NCBI RefSeq assembly: GCF_000350225.1
Contig: NW_005179146.1
Location: forward strand, 1-64,000
Length of the DNA stretch: 64,000 nucleotides
DNA from: Chondrus crispus
Lineage: Eukaryota > Rhodophyta > Florideophyceae > Gigartinales > Gigartinaceae
Direction: 5' to 3'
Made by a program: the position numbers and the translations under genes. Under the pieces are notes generated by a model. It made no database searches and was not told the DNA's origin. It saw only the letters and a program-made list of their open reading frames with translations. Positions 37,926 through 48,838 of the stretch are shown one piece after another. Position 1 is the first letter of the stretch. Every line of letters starts with the position of its first letter.

Positions 37926-38708
37926 AAAATAAAATCAAATCTGACCACGAGCTTTGCCGCCCAAATTTCGATTGGATACCATACTTTTCAAGTTCATCTC
38001 AGCACTGAAGCAATGAAGTCGTTCGAGGCAGATAGAATTTGAGATACAACTTTTTTTGAATTTTTGATATTTTTTTGATACTTACTTTGCGTTGACCAAT
38101 AAAACTGTTGTTCAAGTTTCGAGTGACATTGGGCTCGGGATCGACGACGCCACTGTAGCGCTCCTACGTGTTCGGGATTTCTACGTCTACTACTATCCAC
38201 CATTAAAAACATTAAAAAAAGTCACCCCGACCTGGACCCCGACCTGGACGGTCAAGGCCATCTAACTCGTCGGATTAGCGAAAAATGACTTGCCTTCCGC
38301 AGCTTTTTTGAGAGACACGTATGGTTGGTGGCATACGTTTCACGGCATTTGGCCTTATAATGAAATCATTTTTTTGCGTAAACCCTCTAGTGTCATCATT
38401 CCCATGTACAGCACGCACACCTGTCACACGCACACACGCACAACTGCGACCGTCAACCGCCGCCGCCTCTTAGGCGGCGGTCGCCTCTTAAAGGGCCTCC
38501 TTTAAGACAGCATTAGGCGGCGGTACAGATGCGGCCCAAAACCTGAGTGTGAATAATTCAACTCAAATTATTTGAGTCTCCGTTTCTAGCAACACAATAA
38601 ATGTGCGATTTAATGCATCTACAGCACAGCGTTTTGCAAAGAAAAGTTGCCCGCCTTGTGCCCCACTTCCTCGGCCCCGTACGCCCTCCCCGTCTCTCCC
38701 GCTCGCCG

Positions 38709-40983
38709 CTAGTCTCGCAAACTGCTGGCCGATCTGTCCTGCTCCAGCGTCAGCTTGGCTGCAGCCTCCACGTTAGTGTCTTCTTCGATCGCCATCTCGA
38801 ACAAACGCTCACCTCGGTCTGTGTTACGAGCCTCACCGGCCGCCCCGTCCCGCATCATGTCCCCGAGGCATACCATTAACTTGCTCTGATTGCGTGTTTA
38901 GGTGTCCATCTCAAACAGCTCCACCGCGTCCACTGCAATCCGCTCCGTCCCTTCCGCTCCGTCCTTCATTATCATCGCAAGAAAGAACACAAGTCGCGTT
39001 ACCGGAAATGCCTTTCACCATCGCACGTTTCCGCAATCCCATAGCGCATACTGTGCTAGTCTCGATGCCCACCTCCCCTTCTTATAGCAGGGCACCCAGA
39101 TTGACCATTGCACTGATGTGGTCAGCCTTGTCGATCGCCATCTCGTCGTACTCCGACAAGCACAACTCATTCCGTACCTTTAGAATGAAAGTTCCCGAGA
39201 TTGAACATCGCCTCGACGTGGCCAGCCTTGTCGATCGCCCTCTCCCACAGCTCCTTCGCTCGTGCCGCGTTTCGCTCCACCCCTTCCGCGCCATCGTACA
39301 GCAAACACCCGAGATGGTTCATCGCGTCGACATGATCAGCCTTATCGATCGCCTTCTCCCACAACTCCCTCGCTCGAATCGAGTTCCGCTCCACTCCTTC
39401 TGCCCCATTTTTGAGCAGGGCCCCGAGGTTGTACATCGCGTTCACGTGATCAGCCTTCTCGATCGCCCTTTCGTACAAATCCCTCGCGCGTACCATGTTA
39501 CGCTCCACTCCTTCTGCGCCATTATCGAGCAGGAACCCGAGGTTGTTCATCGCGCTGACGTGATCAACCTTCTCGATCGCCCTTTCGTACAACTCCATCG
39601 CGCGTACCGCGTTACGCTCCATTCCTTCTGCGCCAGTATCGAGCAGGACCCCGAGGTTGTACATCGCATCGACGTCGTCAGCCTTCTCGATCGCCCTTCC
39701 ATACAACTCCGCCGCGCGTACCGCGTCACGCTCCACTCCTTCTGCCCCAGTATCGAAAAGGAACCCGAGGTTGTACATCGCATCGACGTGATCAGCCTTA
39801 TCGATCGCCCTTTCATACAGCTCCATCGCGCGTACCGCGTTACGCTCCACTCCTTCTGCGCCATTATTGAGCAGGAACCCGAGGTTGTACATCGCGCTGG
39901 CGTGATCAACCTTCTCGATCGCCTTTCGTACAGCTCCATCGCGCGTACCGCGTTACGCTCCACTCCTTCTGCGCCAGTATCGAGCAGGACCCCGAGATTG
40001 TACATTGCATCGACGTTGTCAGCCTTCTCGATTGCCCTTCCATACAACTCACTCGCGCGTGCCGCGTTACGCTCCACTCCTTCTGCCCCATTATCGAAGA
40101 GGAACCCGAGGTTGTACATGGCATCGACGTGATCAGCCTTATCGATCGCCCTTTCATACAGCTCCATCGAGCGTACCGCGTTACGATCTACTCCGTCCGC
40201 GCCATTATCGAGCAGGAGCCCGAGGTTGTTCATCGCGTTCACGTGATCAGCCTTTTTGATCGTCCTTTCGTACAGCTCCATCGCGCGTACCGCGTTACGC
40301 TCCACTCCTTCTGCGCCATTATCGAGCAGGACTCCGAGATTGTACATTGCCTCGACGTGATCAGCCTTCTCGATCGCTCTCTCCCAAAGCTCCTTCGCTC
40401 GTGCCGCGTTACGCTCTACTCCTTCTGCGCCGCTTGCCATCAAGAGACCAAGATTGACCATCGCCCCGACATGCTCACCCTTGTCAATTGCTCGCTCGTA
40501 GAGGCCCACAGCCTTGGCTGCGTTGCGTTCAACACCTTCTTCCCCCTTCCCCATGACGATGCTATGACTGTACATTGCGAGGACGTCCCTGAGAATTGTA
40601 AATTTTGTGCGAATCAAAAAATCATACCACTGTATTCCGAAATGCATGTCAATCGCGAAGTGTCCAGACTGTATTCCGAAATGCATGTCAATCGCGAAGT
40701 GTCCAGAAATGAGCACTTCGGGCGCCATTTCGGGAAGACAAGCCTGGCGAAACCTCCACGAGCTGCGATTCCCGAGCCCCTGAAGGATCGACAAGTAGGA
40801 GGAGCCAGAACAATAACAAGGGTCGAACAGAGAAGAAAATGAAGATGCAATGAGGACGGGGTTCAACAGTGAAGAAAATTTGTCTCGCATGTTGTAAAGA
40901 AGCTCCTCCTCTTGAAGCAGGAATTGTTGCAACATAACTGTTTCTATCGCTTCTCTGCGCATACACCTATAAGAAACGTCCAT
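38709..40983 (-). pseudogene. Sel1-repeat pseudogene, left copy
   Basis: ATG at 40983 opens a 478-codon frame. A Ser/Leu-rich start (MDVSYRCMRREAIETVML) without clear signal is followed at about residue 155 by Sel1 units (GAEGVERNAVRAMELYERAI). A one-base loss near 39918 (GCCTTTCG for GCCCTTTCG) ends the frame; Sel1 units continue in the next frame (39892-39167), shift again near 39200, meet TAA at 39082-39084, shift near 38970 and end with a family-typical tail (LEQDRSASSLRD) at TAG 38709-38711. The first three lesions also occur in 61326-63549, so the gene was already broken before the duplication. The intact first part might still be expressed. Confidence 0.8.
40629..40706 (-). repeat. 39-bp tandem duplication in Sel1 pseudogene
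   Basis: Two exact units encoding GHFAIDMHFGIQS twice; the right-hand copy (near 63258) has one. It arose after the segmental duplication. Confidence 0.9.
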
Positions 40984-42799
40984 TCGTGGCGAATGCAGTA
41001 GATGGCTTCAATCGTTCTCAATCTGGAAGTCTTTTAGGATGCGCCACTATATTCGTCAAGCAGGCGCTTTGCCGTGGCTTTACCCACTCATCATGGGCCC
41101 TACAAGAACGCAAGAATTAGAGAACCCCCTGAATGCTAGGGGTATTTTACCGCACTGCATCCCCGTATGCATGACTCTCTAGGTGATTGCAGATATAGAA
41201 ATGTGCGACGTGAGATTTAGAGGCAGCTTCCTTGTGCGGAACAGGTATGCTTGCAGGAAAGCGAAGGTTGAAGGAGAAGATGGCAGCACGTGGGGGTGTT
41301 TTCAAGCTATGTTTTCCAGACATGAGACGAGGACAGATCTTCTCGCTGGCGGGAGCATGTACTCTTGGTCAAAGGCGTTGGAAGCTCGAGTCTTGGTACG
41401 CGGCTTACCCTTGAGCTTGGATTGTTTTCGTGTTAGTGAATTGAAGAGGTATTATACGTGCGTGATAAGTAATGGATAGGCGCAACACGCTACATCCTTG
41501 GATTGCATGCCAGGCTGGTGGATGTAGAGCTTTAGTGCGTGGAACTGATGGCACTAAACATCTTGACTTGTTTATTCCTGCATTGGAACATATCAATTAA
41601 GGATAGGATGAATCAGTATGATGCATGTTTGCCAAAAGTGTACAGATGTTTGGGCTTCGCAGTTTGGAAGTACGTGAAGGACAGAGGGGATGGATTATCT
41701 TGGATTCGTGCTCTACGAATGTTACTATGACCCTCTGGGAACGCTCCCAAATTGCTCCGTCAAAACAGATCTGAGACCAGGGGTACACACTAGCGGTTTA
41801 AAATCCGCTTGCAGAGGAATGCTGATTCAAACCAGCTTCAAATTCAAGCATTGCATCTTTTCGAGTAGGGTTTTCTCGGCTTTTCAAAAGATGTTGGACT
41901 CCTTTCTGAATATTCTGCTTTTGAGACAAGGATGAAAGCAGGGGTCTACATGATGATAGTTCTGCTAGCGGCGTGTGTGATTGACTCAGAAACGAAAGCT
42001 TGGTGCGTAGGCGGTTGTGAGGTTTTGGTTGTGGTAGTTCAAAATTGACCCTCTGTTGCTTGGCGCATGGGAGACGGAATTACTGTTGCGATAACCTTTC
42101 AGTGCGCATATTTACAACACCGAACTGATAAGCATTGAAGTGGCACTTGAGGTCGTCGTTTGCATGCAGGAAAAAGGGCAGCACCCATCCTTTTACTTTG
42201 CAAGGCGTATTGTACGGTAATGGTGAACATGGTACTAGTGAATTTCACCACTGTCACAAATTGCGCTTTTCACCTGGAATTGGTTCCACAGGAGGACGCA
42301 CCGGGCGCAATCGTATAGAGAAATCGGAGGCGGGATGGTTTAAAGTTGAGGTATGCGTATTGTTTCCGCGATAGTTGTGAATGCACAGGGTGTAAAAATG
42401 AATGGTTCCGCCGCATGTGTTCTTTGGCGGTCATGTTGGCAAGCGGTGTGGTGCAGTAAAAGTGAGTTGAATACGCTATGACTGCCGAGACAGAGGTACA
42501 TAGGCATGGTATCGCGGTATGATTATTAGCAAGCAGGGGATGGGGACTGCGGTGTTGGTCGTGTAGCGGGAAAGGAGTAAGAGATGGATTCAAGTGTATT
42601 GAAAAGATTCCACTTGAATAACTGCTCAAAGTGGTGCCAGATTGCACACGCTTATACATTTATCGAGGTTACACGACTGGTGAATAGGTATGATAGGGCG
42701 TTGGCGAGAGTTGTGAGAAGTACGGTAACTATATAGGCATCATCCCTTGTATCTGTTGGACGGAACAAGCAGTAGATTGGTGGCTGTGGAAGTGAGATG
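40984..42799. other. Intergenic, no gene recognised
   Basis: 40984-41413 is shared with 63550-64000. Beyond that the DNA is lower in GC, with short frames only. 42727-42799 is nearly identical to 48738-48810. Short phrases such as GTATGATGCATGTT recur loosely near 41620, 48895 and 49190, which suggests old repeats. A tRNA-like stretch near 41800 does not fold correctly. Confidence 0.5.
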
Positions 42800-43035
42800 T
42801 GTAAGTGCAGAAGCTGCATTACGTGTCATCACAGCCTCTTCCCTCAAGCTGCAGAGAGAATACCGGTCAATACCGGTCAGCGGTTTTTAGTTTGATTCAG
42901 TAGAGAACACTGCCCTGGAGTTTGGGAGCACGTAGTTTCTTTAGCATATAAGTCCCGAGGGCTCACTTAGAAAATAAACTCGGTACCGCTACCACTTTTC
43001 AGAAGACCGGACCTCGCATCCCATCAAGGTTTACA
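42800..43035 (+). mobile_element. Solo LTR with empty site elsewhere in window
   Basis: 236 bp, TGTAAGTG...GGTTTACA, flanked by GATG (42796-42799, 43036-43039; 5 bp if the shared A is counted). The paralogous stretch 48738-48838 reads straight through (GTGAGATGGGATAAAAG) without the insert. Inside are CATATAAG (about 42945) and AAAATAAA (about 42972), fitting LTR promoter and polyadenylation signals. No internal domain, so it is a recombined solo LTR or a short TRIM-type remnant. Confidence 0.8.
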
Positions 43036-43274
43036 GATGGGATAAAAGATCTCGAACCCTGTATCAATTAGATCTACTGTAATTTTCCGAAGATCTGTTT
43101 CAGCCAACCGCTGCATCACAGCAGACACATTCCAGCAGAGAATTCAACAGGGGCCAATGTCACGTGTACACTTGGATACGTGGCGCACAAGCTGCAGCGT
43201 CCCCTGACATGCCGATCCCAGATGCTGCTCCTCTCTCCGCGGTCATCCCGCCTTGTTCCTTTTTGAAGACCCAG

Positions 43275-43510
43275 ACGACCCCTGAGGCCAGCACGCTGTC
43301 GAGGGGGACGCAGCTTTGACGAGAGTAACTAGCAGTCCCATGTTTTCATGTCCAAGTCTTGCGTTCCTCTTCAGCCTCGTCGCTTATCTGAGACCAGGGT
43401 GCTGTCGAGTGGGGCCCGACTGTCACGAGAACACATTGCACTAGCAGTCCCATGTTTTCATGTCCAAGTCTTGCATTCCTCTTCAGCCTCGTCGCTCATC
43501 GTACCTACCC
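43275..43510 (+). repeat. 112-bp imperfect tandem duplication
   Basis: AGCAGTCCCATGTTTTCATG and the following 45 bp occur at 43331 and again at 43443, and CTGTCGAG recurs ahead of each. It lies just downstream of the minus-strand Sel1 gene. 43036-43764 otherwise has no recognised gene. Confidence 0.8.
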
Positions 43511-43764
43511 ATGGTGCCATTGCCAAATCCATTACCCTTGAGGGCATAATAGCGATCAACGAGGTTTTCTACATGTCGAAACGGAACACTTGTGCAGCCG
43601 TCCGCGTGACACCAAGGATGCCATCCCCTCTCTCCTTCGCAGGCGTGCCCACGTCGCGGATGCACGCGACGTCGGCGAACAAGTCACCCGCGCAGTCGTC
43701 CACCGCCTCCCCCCTTTCAGATTGCCGGAACCCGTGCATCGGCCCCGTCTGCCTCGTGCTGGGC

Positions 43765-46200
43765 TCAGCGCCGCCCGGCTGCGTCCTGCACCAGTCGGCC
43801 GAGAATCTCCATCGCCTCGCCTCCGTCGCGCCCGTTCATCCCGGCTTGGAACAGCTTCGCTGCTCGCGCTGCATCCCGCGAAACCCCGTCCGCTCCGTCC
43901 CGCAGCAGGCAAGCCAGTTTAAGCATAGCGTCGCGGTTATGGCACTTCTCGATCGCGCGCTCGTACAATTGCGCCGCACGAGCCGCGTTCGTCCGCACTC
44001 CCCCTGTGCCTTGTACTAGCATTTCCCCGAGTTGCACCATGGCCTCGACGTAGTCGTGCTCTTCAACCGCGCGCTCAAGCAGCTTTGCAGCTCGCGCTGC
44101 ATTCGGCCGCACCCAGTATCTGTCATCCTGCAATAGGCGCGCCAGTTCGACCATAGCAAAGGCATCCTGGGCCTCGTCGATCGCGCGTTCGTACAATTCT
44201 ATTGCGCGAACTACATTCTTCTCCACTCCCGCCGCGCCAAAGGATAATAGCAGGCCCAGCCCTGTCATCGCGTGCACATCACTGTGCTCCAGGATCGCGC
44301 GCTCAAAAAGTTTCGCAGCTCGGACTTCATCCCGCAGAACACCCTCCCTTCCATTCATCATCACGAATGCGAGTTGGCACATAGCGCCGCCATGATGCCC
44401 TTCCCGGATCGCACGCTCGAACAATCCGGTGGCCCGAACCACGTTTCTCTCCACTCCCTCCGCCCCATCGTCCAGCAGGAGTCCGAGATAGTAAATGGCA
44501 CTGACATCACCACTTCTGTCGATCGCGCGCTCGTACAACTCGACGGCCCGACTCACATTTCTCTCCACCCCCTCTGCACCCCTCTCCAGCAGGACTCCAA
44601 GATCCACCATCGCCTTAACATGATCGTGCTCCTTAATCGCGTCCTCGTACAGCTCCACAGCCCGCGCTGAATTCTGTGCCACCCCGTCCCCCCCGTTGCG
44701 CAACAAACCTGCTAGGTTGGACATCGCGTAGCAATCATGAGATTTCTCGATCGCACGTTCGTACAACTCGACAGCCCGACTCACATTTCTCTCCACTCCC
44801 TCTGCGCCCTTCTCCAGCAGGACTCCAAGACCCACCATCCCATCAACATCGTCGTGCTCCTTAATCGCCTTCTCGTACAGCTCCACAGCCCGCGCTGAAT
44901 TCTGTGTAACCCCGTCCCCTCCCTTGCTCAATACAAGTGCGAGGTCGTACATCGCGCTGCAATCATGAGATTTCTCGATCGCACGTTCGTACAACTCGAC
45001 GGCCCGACTCACATTTCTCTCCACTCCCTCTGCGCCCTTCTCCAGCAGGACTCCAAGACCCACCATCCCATCAACATCGTCGTGCTCCTTAATCGCCTTC
45101 TCGTACAGCTCCACAGCCCGCGCTGAATTCTGTGTAACCCCGTCCCCTCCCTTGCTCAATACAAGTGCGAGGTCGTACATCGCGCTGCAATCATGAGATT
45201 TCTCGATCGCACGTTCGTACAACTCGACGGCCCGACTCACATTTCTCTCCACCCCCTCTGCACCCCTCTCCAACAGGGCTCCAAGACCCACCATCGCCTT
45301 AACATGATCGTGCTCCTTAATCGCGTCCTCGTACAGCTCCACAGCCCGCGCTGAATTCTGTGCCACCCCGTCCCCCCCGTCGCGCAACAAACCTGCTAGG
45401 TTGGACATCGCGTAGCAATCATGAGATTTCTCGATCGCACGTTCGTACAACTCGACAGCTCGACTCACATTTCTCTCCACTCCCTCTGCGCCCTTCTCCA
45501 GCAGGACTCCAAGATCCACCATCGCATCAACATCGTCGTGCTCCTTAATCGCCTTCTCGTACAGCTCCACAGCCCGCGCTGAATTTTGTGCCACCCCGTC
45601 CCCTCCCTCGCTCAATAAATTTGCTAGGTTGAACATCGCGTTGCAATCATGAGATTTTTCGATCGCACGCTCGTACAGCTCAACAGCCCGACCCACATTT
45701 CTCTCCACTCCCTCTGCACCCTCCTCCAGCAGGACTCCAAGATTCGCCATCGCCCGAACATTTTCATGTTTGTCTATTGCGTTTTCATACAACTCCACAG
45801 CCCGTACTGCGTCCGTTTCCACTCCTTCTGCCCCGTCCGCCAGCAGGTTTCCGAGTTTCACCATTGCGTCCGCATCATCGTATTGCCGCACCGCGCGTTC
45901 ATACAGCCTCACAGCGCGCTGTGCATTGATGCTGACCCCTTCCGCGCCCTCTGTCAGTAGATTGCCGAGGCCCACCATTGCGCCGACATGACCGTGTTCC
46001 TCAATCGCTCCCTCGTACATCTTAACGGCTCGTGCGGCGTCCTTCTCAACTCCGTCGCCGCCGTCCCTCAGCATGTTGGCTCGCTTGAACATGGCCTCTC
46101 CATCACCATGTTGCTGAGGACCCGCTGGTTGATTCTGCTCGGCGGCGATAATGGAAGCTTCTTCCATACTCTGCGGCGCTTCTGCGGACAACTTGGACAT
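43765..46200 (-). CDS. Sel1-repeat protein, intact, 811 residues
   Basis: ATG at 46200 (MSKLSAEAPQSMEEAS) to a stop at 43765. A short acidic N-terminus of about 35 residues is followed by 20 complete 38-residue Sel1 units and a final partial one; no membrane segment or other domain. Units alternate between two types (GAEGVERN and GGDGVAQNSAR), giving a 76-residue period; the pair at units 9-10 is nearly identical to 11-12, a recent 228-bp duplication. Sel1 arrays fold into an alpha-solenoid that binds other proteins, so a cytosolic scaffold is plausible. It differs from the 54583 gene, which has a long membrane-anchored N-terminus. No frame lesions. Confidence 0.92.
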   Translation of the reverse strand: MSKLSAEAPQSMEEASIIAAEQNQPAGPQQHGDGEAMFKRANMLRDGGDGVEKDAARAVKMYEGAIEEHGHVGAMVGLGNLLTEGAEGVSINAQRAVRLYERAVRQYDDADAMVKLGNLLADGAEGVETDAVRAVELYENAIDKHENVRAMANLGVLLEEGAEGVERNVGRAVELYERAIEKSHDCNAMFNLANLLSEGGDGVAQNSARAVELYEKAIKEHDDVDAMVDLGVLLEKGAEGVERNVSRAVELYERAIEKSHDCYAMSNLAGLLRDGGDGVAQNSARAVELYEDAIKEHDHVKAMVGLGALLERGAEGVERNVSRAVELYERAIEKSHDCSAMYDLALVLSKGGDGVTQNSARAVELYEKAIKEHDDVDGMVGLGVLLEKGAEGVERNVSRAVELYERAIEKSHDCSAMYDLALVLSKGGDGVTQNSARAVELYEKAIKEHDDVDGMVGLGVLLEKGAEGVERNVSRAVELYERAIEKSHDCYAMSNLAGLLRNGGDGVAQNSARAVELYEDAIKEHDHVKAMVDLGVLLERGAEGVERNVSRAVELYERAIDRSGDVSAIYYLGLLLDDGAEGVERNVVRATGLFERAIREGHHGGAMCQLAFVMMNGREGVLRDEVRAAKLFERAILEHSDVHAMTGLGLLLSFGAAGVEKNVVRAIELYERAIDEAQDAFAMVELARLLQDDRYWVRPNAARAAKLLERAVEEHDYVEAMVQLGEMLVQGTGGVRTNAARAAQLYERAIEKCHNRDAMLKLACLLRDGADGVSRDAARAAKLFQAGMNGRDGGEAMEILGRLVQDAAGRR

Positions 46201-46468
46201 GGCCTCAGTATACTCACAAACGGCACAGTCCCCGCTAGAACTTCACCACCTGCCCGTGCCAAGTACCGAGACAGGGGAGAGTGAAGAGAAGCGCAGAGTT
46301 TACCTTGACGCCGTGCATGCGCCCCTCGATGACACGTGTGTCATCTCTTGTAATTTAGCTTTACAAAAACTACTTACAGTAAGCCGACTTTTCCTGTTCA
46401 ACGGCTTTTTTGCAGCCACTGCAAGGGAGTGCCCTTGCATCTCGCAGGACGCCATGCCATCACTCATA

Positions 46469-47391
46469 CTTTGCATCTTCAGGGTGACCCCACCGCCAAC
46501 AAAATTTCTGTCCTAAAATTCCAACCACTAAAGTTTGGACCGATGGACTAAAGTTCGGACCGATGGAAGAAATTTTGAACCCCACCGCGCCACCATTTGT
46601 CCTAAAGTTTAGAATTTGGGAAGGATTCTTTTCCAAACCAAAATTATTTGGTCGAGATTTTTGTCCAAAGCGCCGTTTGGGCGAGCTTCGTTCTATAGTA
46701 ACGGTACAGAAAACATCTGAATTTCATGTGCTTACAGCTCTACCAAAGCTCTTCCAAATGGCTTTGGGGCTGTTTTGACTGAAGTCCCATCAATAGTGTG
46801 GGACGCAAAAAGGAGTGTTGTGCAGCCTTCGCTCGTGGACATTTCCCATCTTCTCCCTCCTTCTCGTCTTCTGAGAAGTGCAGGCAATGGCTGAGGTGGT
46901 TACTAGGACTGATGACTCGGCATTAAGAGTGAGGAAAAAGGGTAAGGGACTGGGGTGGTCAGACGAGGAGAATCTTGCCCTGTGCGTTGCTGAGAGCGCA
47001 GTGTCTGAGAACGCCGCGAATTGAAAGCGTGGTGTACTTGCCGAGTTGATAATTCCCAAACAGGAGCCTACATATTATGGAGAGCGGGCAAGTGACGAGC
47101 AAAAGTTGCCGCCAATTGTGGAACAGACGCGTGCAGTAGCTTGCTTCTTTGCGCCAAATGTATTTCTACGACATACTTGTAGCCTAATTGGGGTGACCCT
47201 GAATATGAATAGATGTATCGTGTTACAGGCGCGGTGGGGTTCATCTCTGAATCACCACCTCCCCCAAAGCGCGGCTTGATTAAAAGATAGTAGATCCAAT
47301 TACCGGAGGACAACTGTCTGCTTTTTGCGATTTTGGGCAAGGCGCGGTGGGGTCACCCTCACTACAGAGTCTGTAGTGAAGATGCAAAGTA
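46469..47391. mobile_element. Candidate non-autonomous DNA element with inverted ends
   Basis: Left end ACTTTGCATCTTC then AGGGTGACCCCACCGC; the same two blocks occur inverted at 47340-47391, where an 18-bp palindrome (ACTACAGA/TCTGTAGT) separates them. The GCGCGGTGGGGT motif also recurs inside (46580 inverted; 47230). No ORF of note and no clear target duplication, so the class is uncertain. 46201-46468 upstream of the Sel1 gene has no gene. Confidence 0.45.
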
Positions 47392-47420
47392 AATGCTTGA
47401 TCTGTACTACAGACTCAAGT

Positions 47421-47747
47421 CTAATCAAGCATTTCTGTTATTAGTAGCTGCCGAGCCGTCGCATTGACTTCCTCCTTTTTCGCAGCCATAAATGCCAGCC
47501 TACACTTTTGCAGATGTCCAATTGCATCATCGATCCTGCCTTTTTCCGCCATAGTCTCTATTTTAGTAAGCAACTGCATAATATCTTTCCGCGGCGGCAG
47601 CGGCTCTCGGGCAGTACGTCCATCAAACTGCCTTGCCTATCTGGAGACCCTTCGTTTTTGGCTCAAAATTCGTGCCACCCGCAGAAGGGTAGCACTATAT
47701 CGGAGCTGGCACTAGCAAAGATGGTACTATATCGTGACCCCCCCCTG
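47421..47747 (-). mobile_element. Pogo-type transposon remnant
   Basis: On the minus strand 47570-47421 reads a C-terminal fragment ending in TARQLLITEMLD and a stop. It resembles the pogo-like fragment at 49633 (SRQTLITECMKI, with shared CRLAF/KCAF and AAK/TAK). The right end (47680-47747) has the family's subterminal GCACTA motifs and terminus ...CCCCCCCCTG followed by TA. The left terminus was not found. Confidence 0.5.
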
Positions 47748-47844
47748 TAATTACTAAAACGGTAAGCGAAGGATTATGGTCAAGGTGAGGGTCTGGTTAA
47801 CATAAGGTGGGGCGGCCGGGTCGCCATCGACACCGTTATCCCCG

Positions 47845-48506
47845 CAGAAAGAGTAGAGCGTAATGCGGTACGAGCGAAGGAGTTGTGGGAGAGGGCGATC
47901 GACAAGGCCGCTGACATCCCCGCGTTGGTCAGTCTCGCGGACCTGCTGTGGAATAGCGCAGAAAGAGTGCCGCGTAACAGGACACGCGCGATGTGGTTGT
48001 ATTTAAGGGCAATGATGAACAAGGGGTATAACGGCGGTACAATGGGCGGTGTTTAGGAAGCGTCTGCTGTCTAAGGACGCGGAAATCCTCCCAGAACTGA
48101 GCGAGGAGGGCGTCGAGACGAACACCGTACGGGCTGCGACACTGTACGAACAAGCGATAGTGAACGGCAATGGCGGTAAAGCGACATGCAATCTTGCGAG
48201 GACAACGAGGGACGGCGCGGAAGGGTTGGTGCGGAAGGGTTTTGCGCGGAAGGGTTAGCACGGAAGGCGGTGGTGCATGCGGTGGAGCGGTTCGAGATGG
48301 ACCTCAACGAACGCACGCAGAACAAATGAGTGGTGTGTCTCGGGGATAAGATGCGGGACGGGGCGGACGGCGTGGCTGCGGACGCCAATCGAGCTGAGCG
48401 CTGGTACGAGATGGCGATCGAAGAAGCCAAAAACGTGGAGGCTTTAGCCAAACTTGCGGCGTTGGAGCAGGTCAGATCGGGCGGCAGACAGCGGAACGAG
48501 CGGTGA
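47845..48506 (+). pseudogene. Degenerate Sel1-repeat pseudogene
   Basis: Begins within a Sel1 unit (AGAGTAGAGCGTAATGCGG, as VERNAVRAKELWERAI). About four decayed units follow, with frame changes near 48050 and 48250 and a TGA at 48327. The family tail (ALEQVRSGGRQRNER) ends at TGA 48504-48506. 5' end missing. Confidence 0.75.
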
Positions 48507-48554
48507 GCGCGAGAGGCGGGAGGAGTAAACGGGAAGGAAGGGTGGGGCGGGCGC

Positions 48555-48600
48555 AACGGGGGGGGGGAAGGGGGGGGGGGGGTGGGGGTACAGCGGGGTG
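48555..48600 (+). other. G-run tract
   Basis: Runs of about 10 and 12 G separated by AA and T, just after the Sel1 pseudogene. G-quadruplex formation is likely, and it is a spot where sequencing length errors are common. Confidence 0.7.
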
Positions 48601-48664
48601 GGCGTTGGGGCGGGCGGTGTGGCTGTGGTCCCTTTCAATGAATGGTGTAAATCTCATTATCTTA

Positions 48665-48738
48665 CAGTGCCTGGTTCGATATAGTGCCGTTTTCGGCCCC
48701 ACTGACACAGCGTAGCACTATATCGCGACCCCCCCCTG
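48665..48738 (+). mobile_element. 74-bp pogo-type MITE
   Basis: Termini CAGTGCCTGGTTCGATATAG and the inverse of CAGGGGGGGGTCGCGATATAG, flanked by TA on each side (48663-48664, 48739-48740), as in Tc1/mariner/pogo insertions. Confidence 0.6.
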
Positions 48739-48838
48739 TAACTGTATAGGCATCATCCCTTGTATCTGTTGGACGGAACAAGCAGTAGATTGGTGGCTGT
48801 GGAAGTGAGATGGGATAAAAGATCTCGAACCCTGCGTT

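Larger units (their letters stand above)
37926..41413 (+). repeat. Segmental duplication, left copy, second part
   Basis: Matches 60756-64000 and probably continues beyond 41413, where the partner reaches the window edge. Starts with the right MULE target duplication AAAATAAAA (37926-37934). It holds about 0.49 kb (38480-38965) missing from the right copy. 37935-38708 has no gene; a short GGCGGCGG direct repeat at 38473 and 38515 marks the probable deletion point in the other copy. Confidence 0.92.

Noticed and set aside
38894..40842. Long plus-strand frames opposite the minus-strand Sel1 pseudogenes, as also at 61151-63429
   Set aside because: They are antisense readings of Sel1 units and run through their repeats only.
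41770..41850. tRNA-Leu-like sequence with a TTTAAAA loop and a TTCAAA motif
   Set aside because: The anticodon stem pairs only with an eight-base loop, the T-stem is defective and there is no matching acceptor stem.
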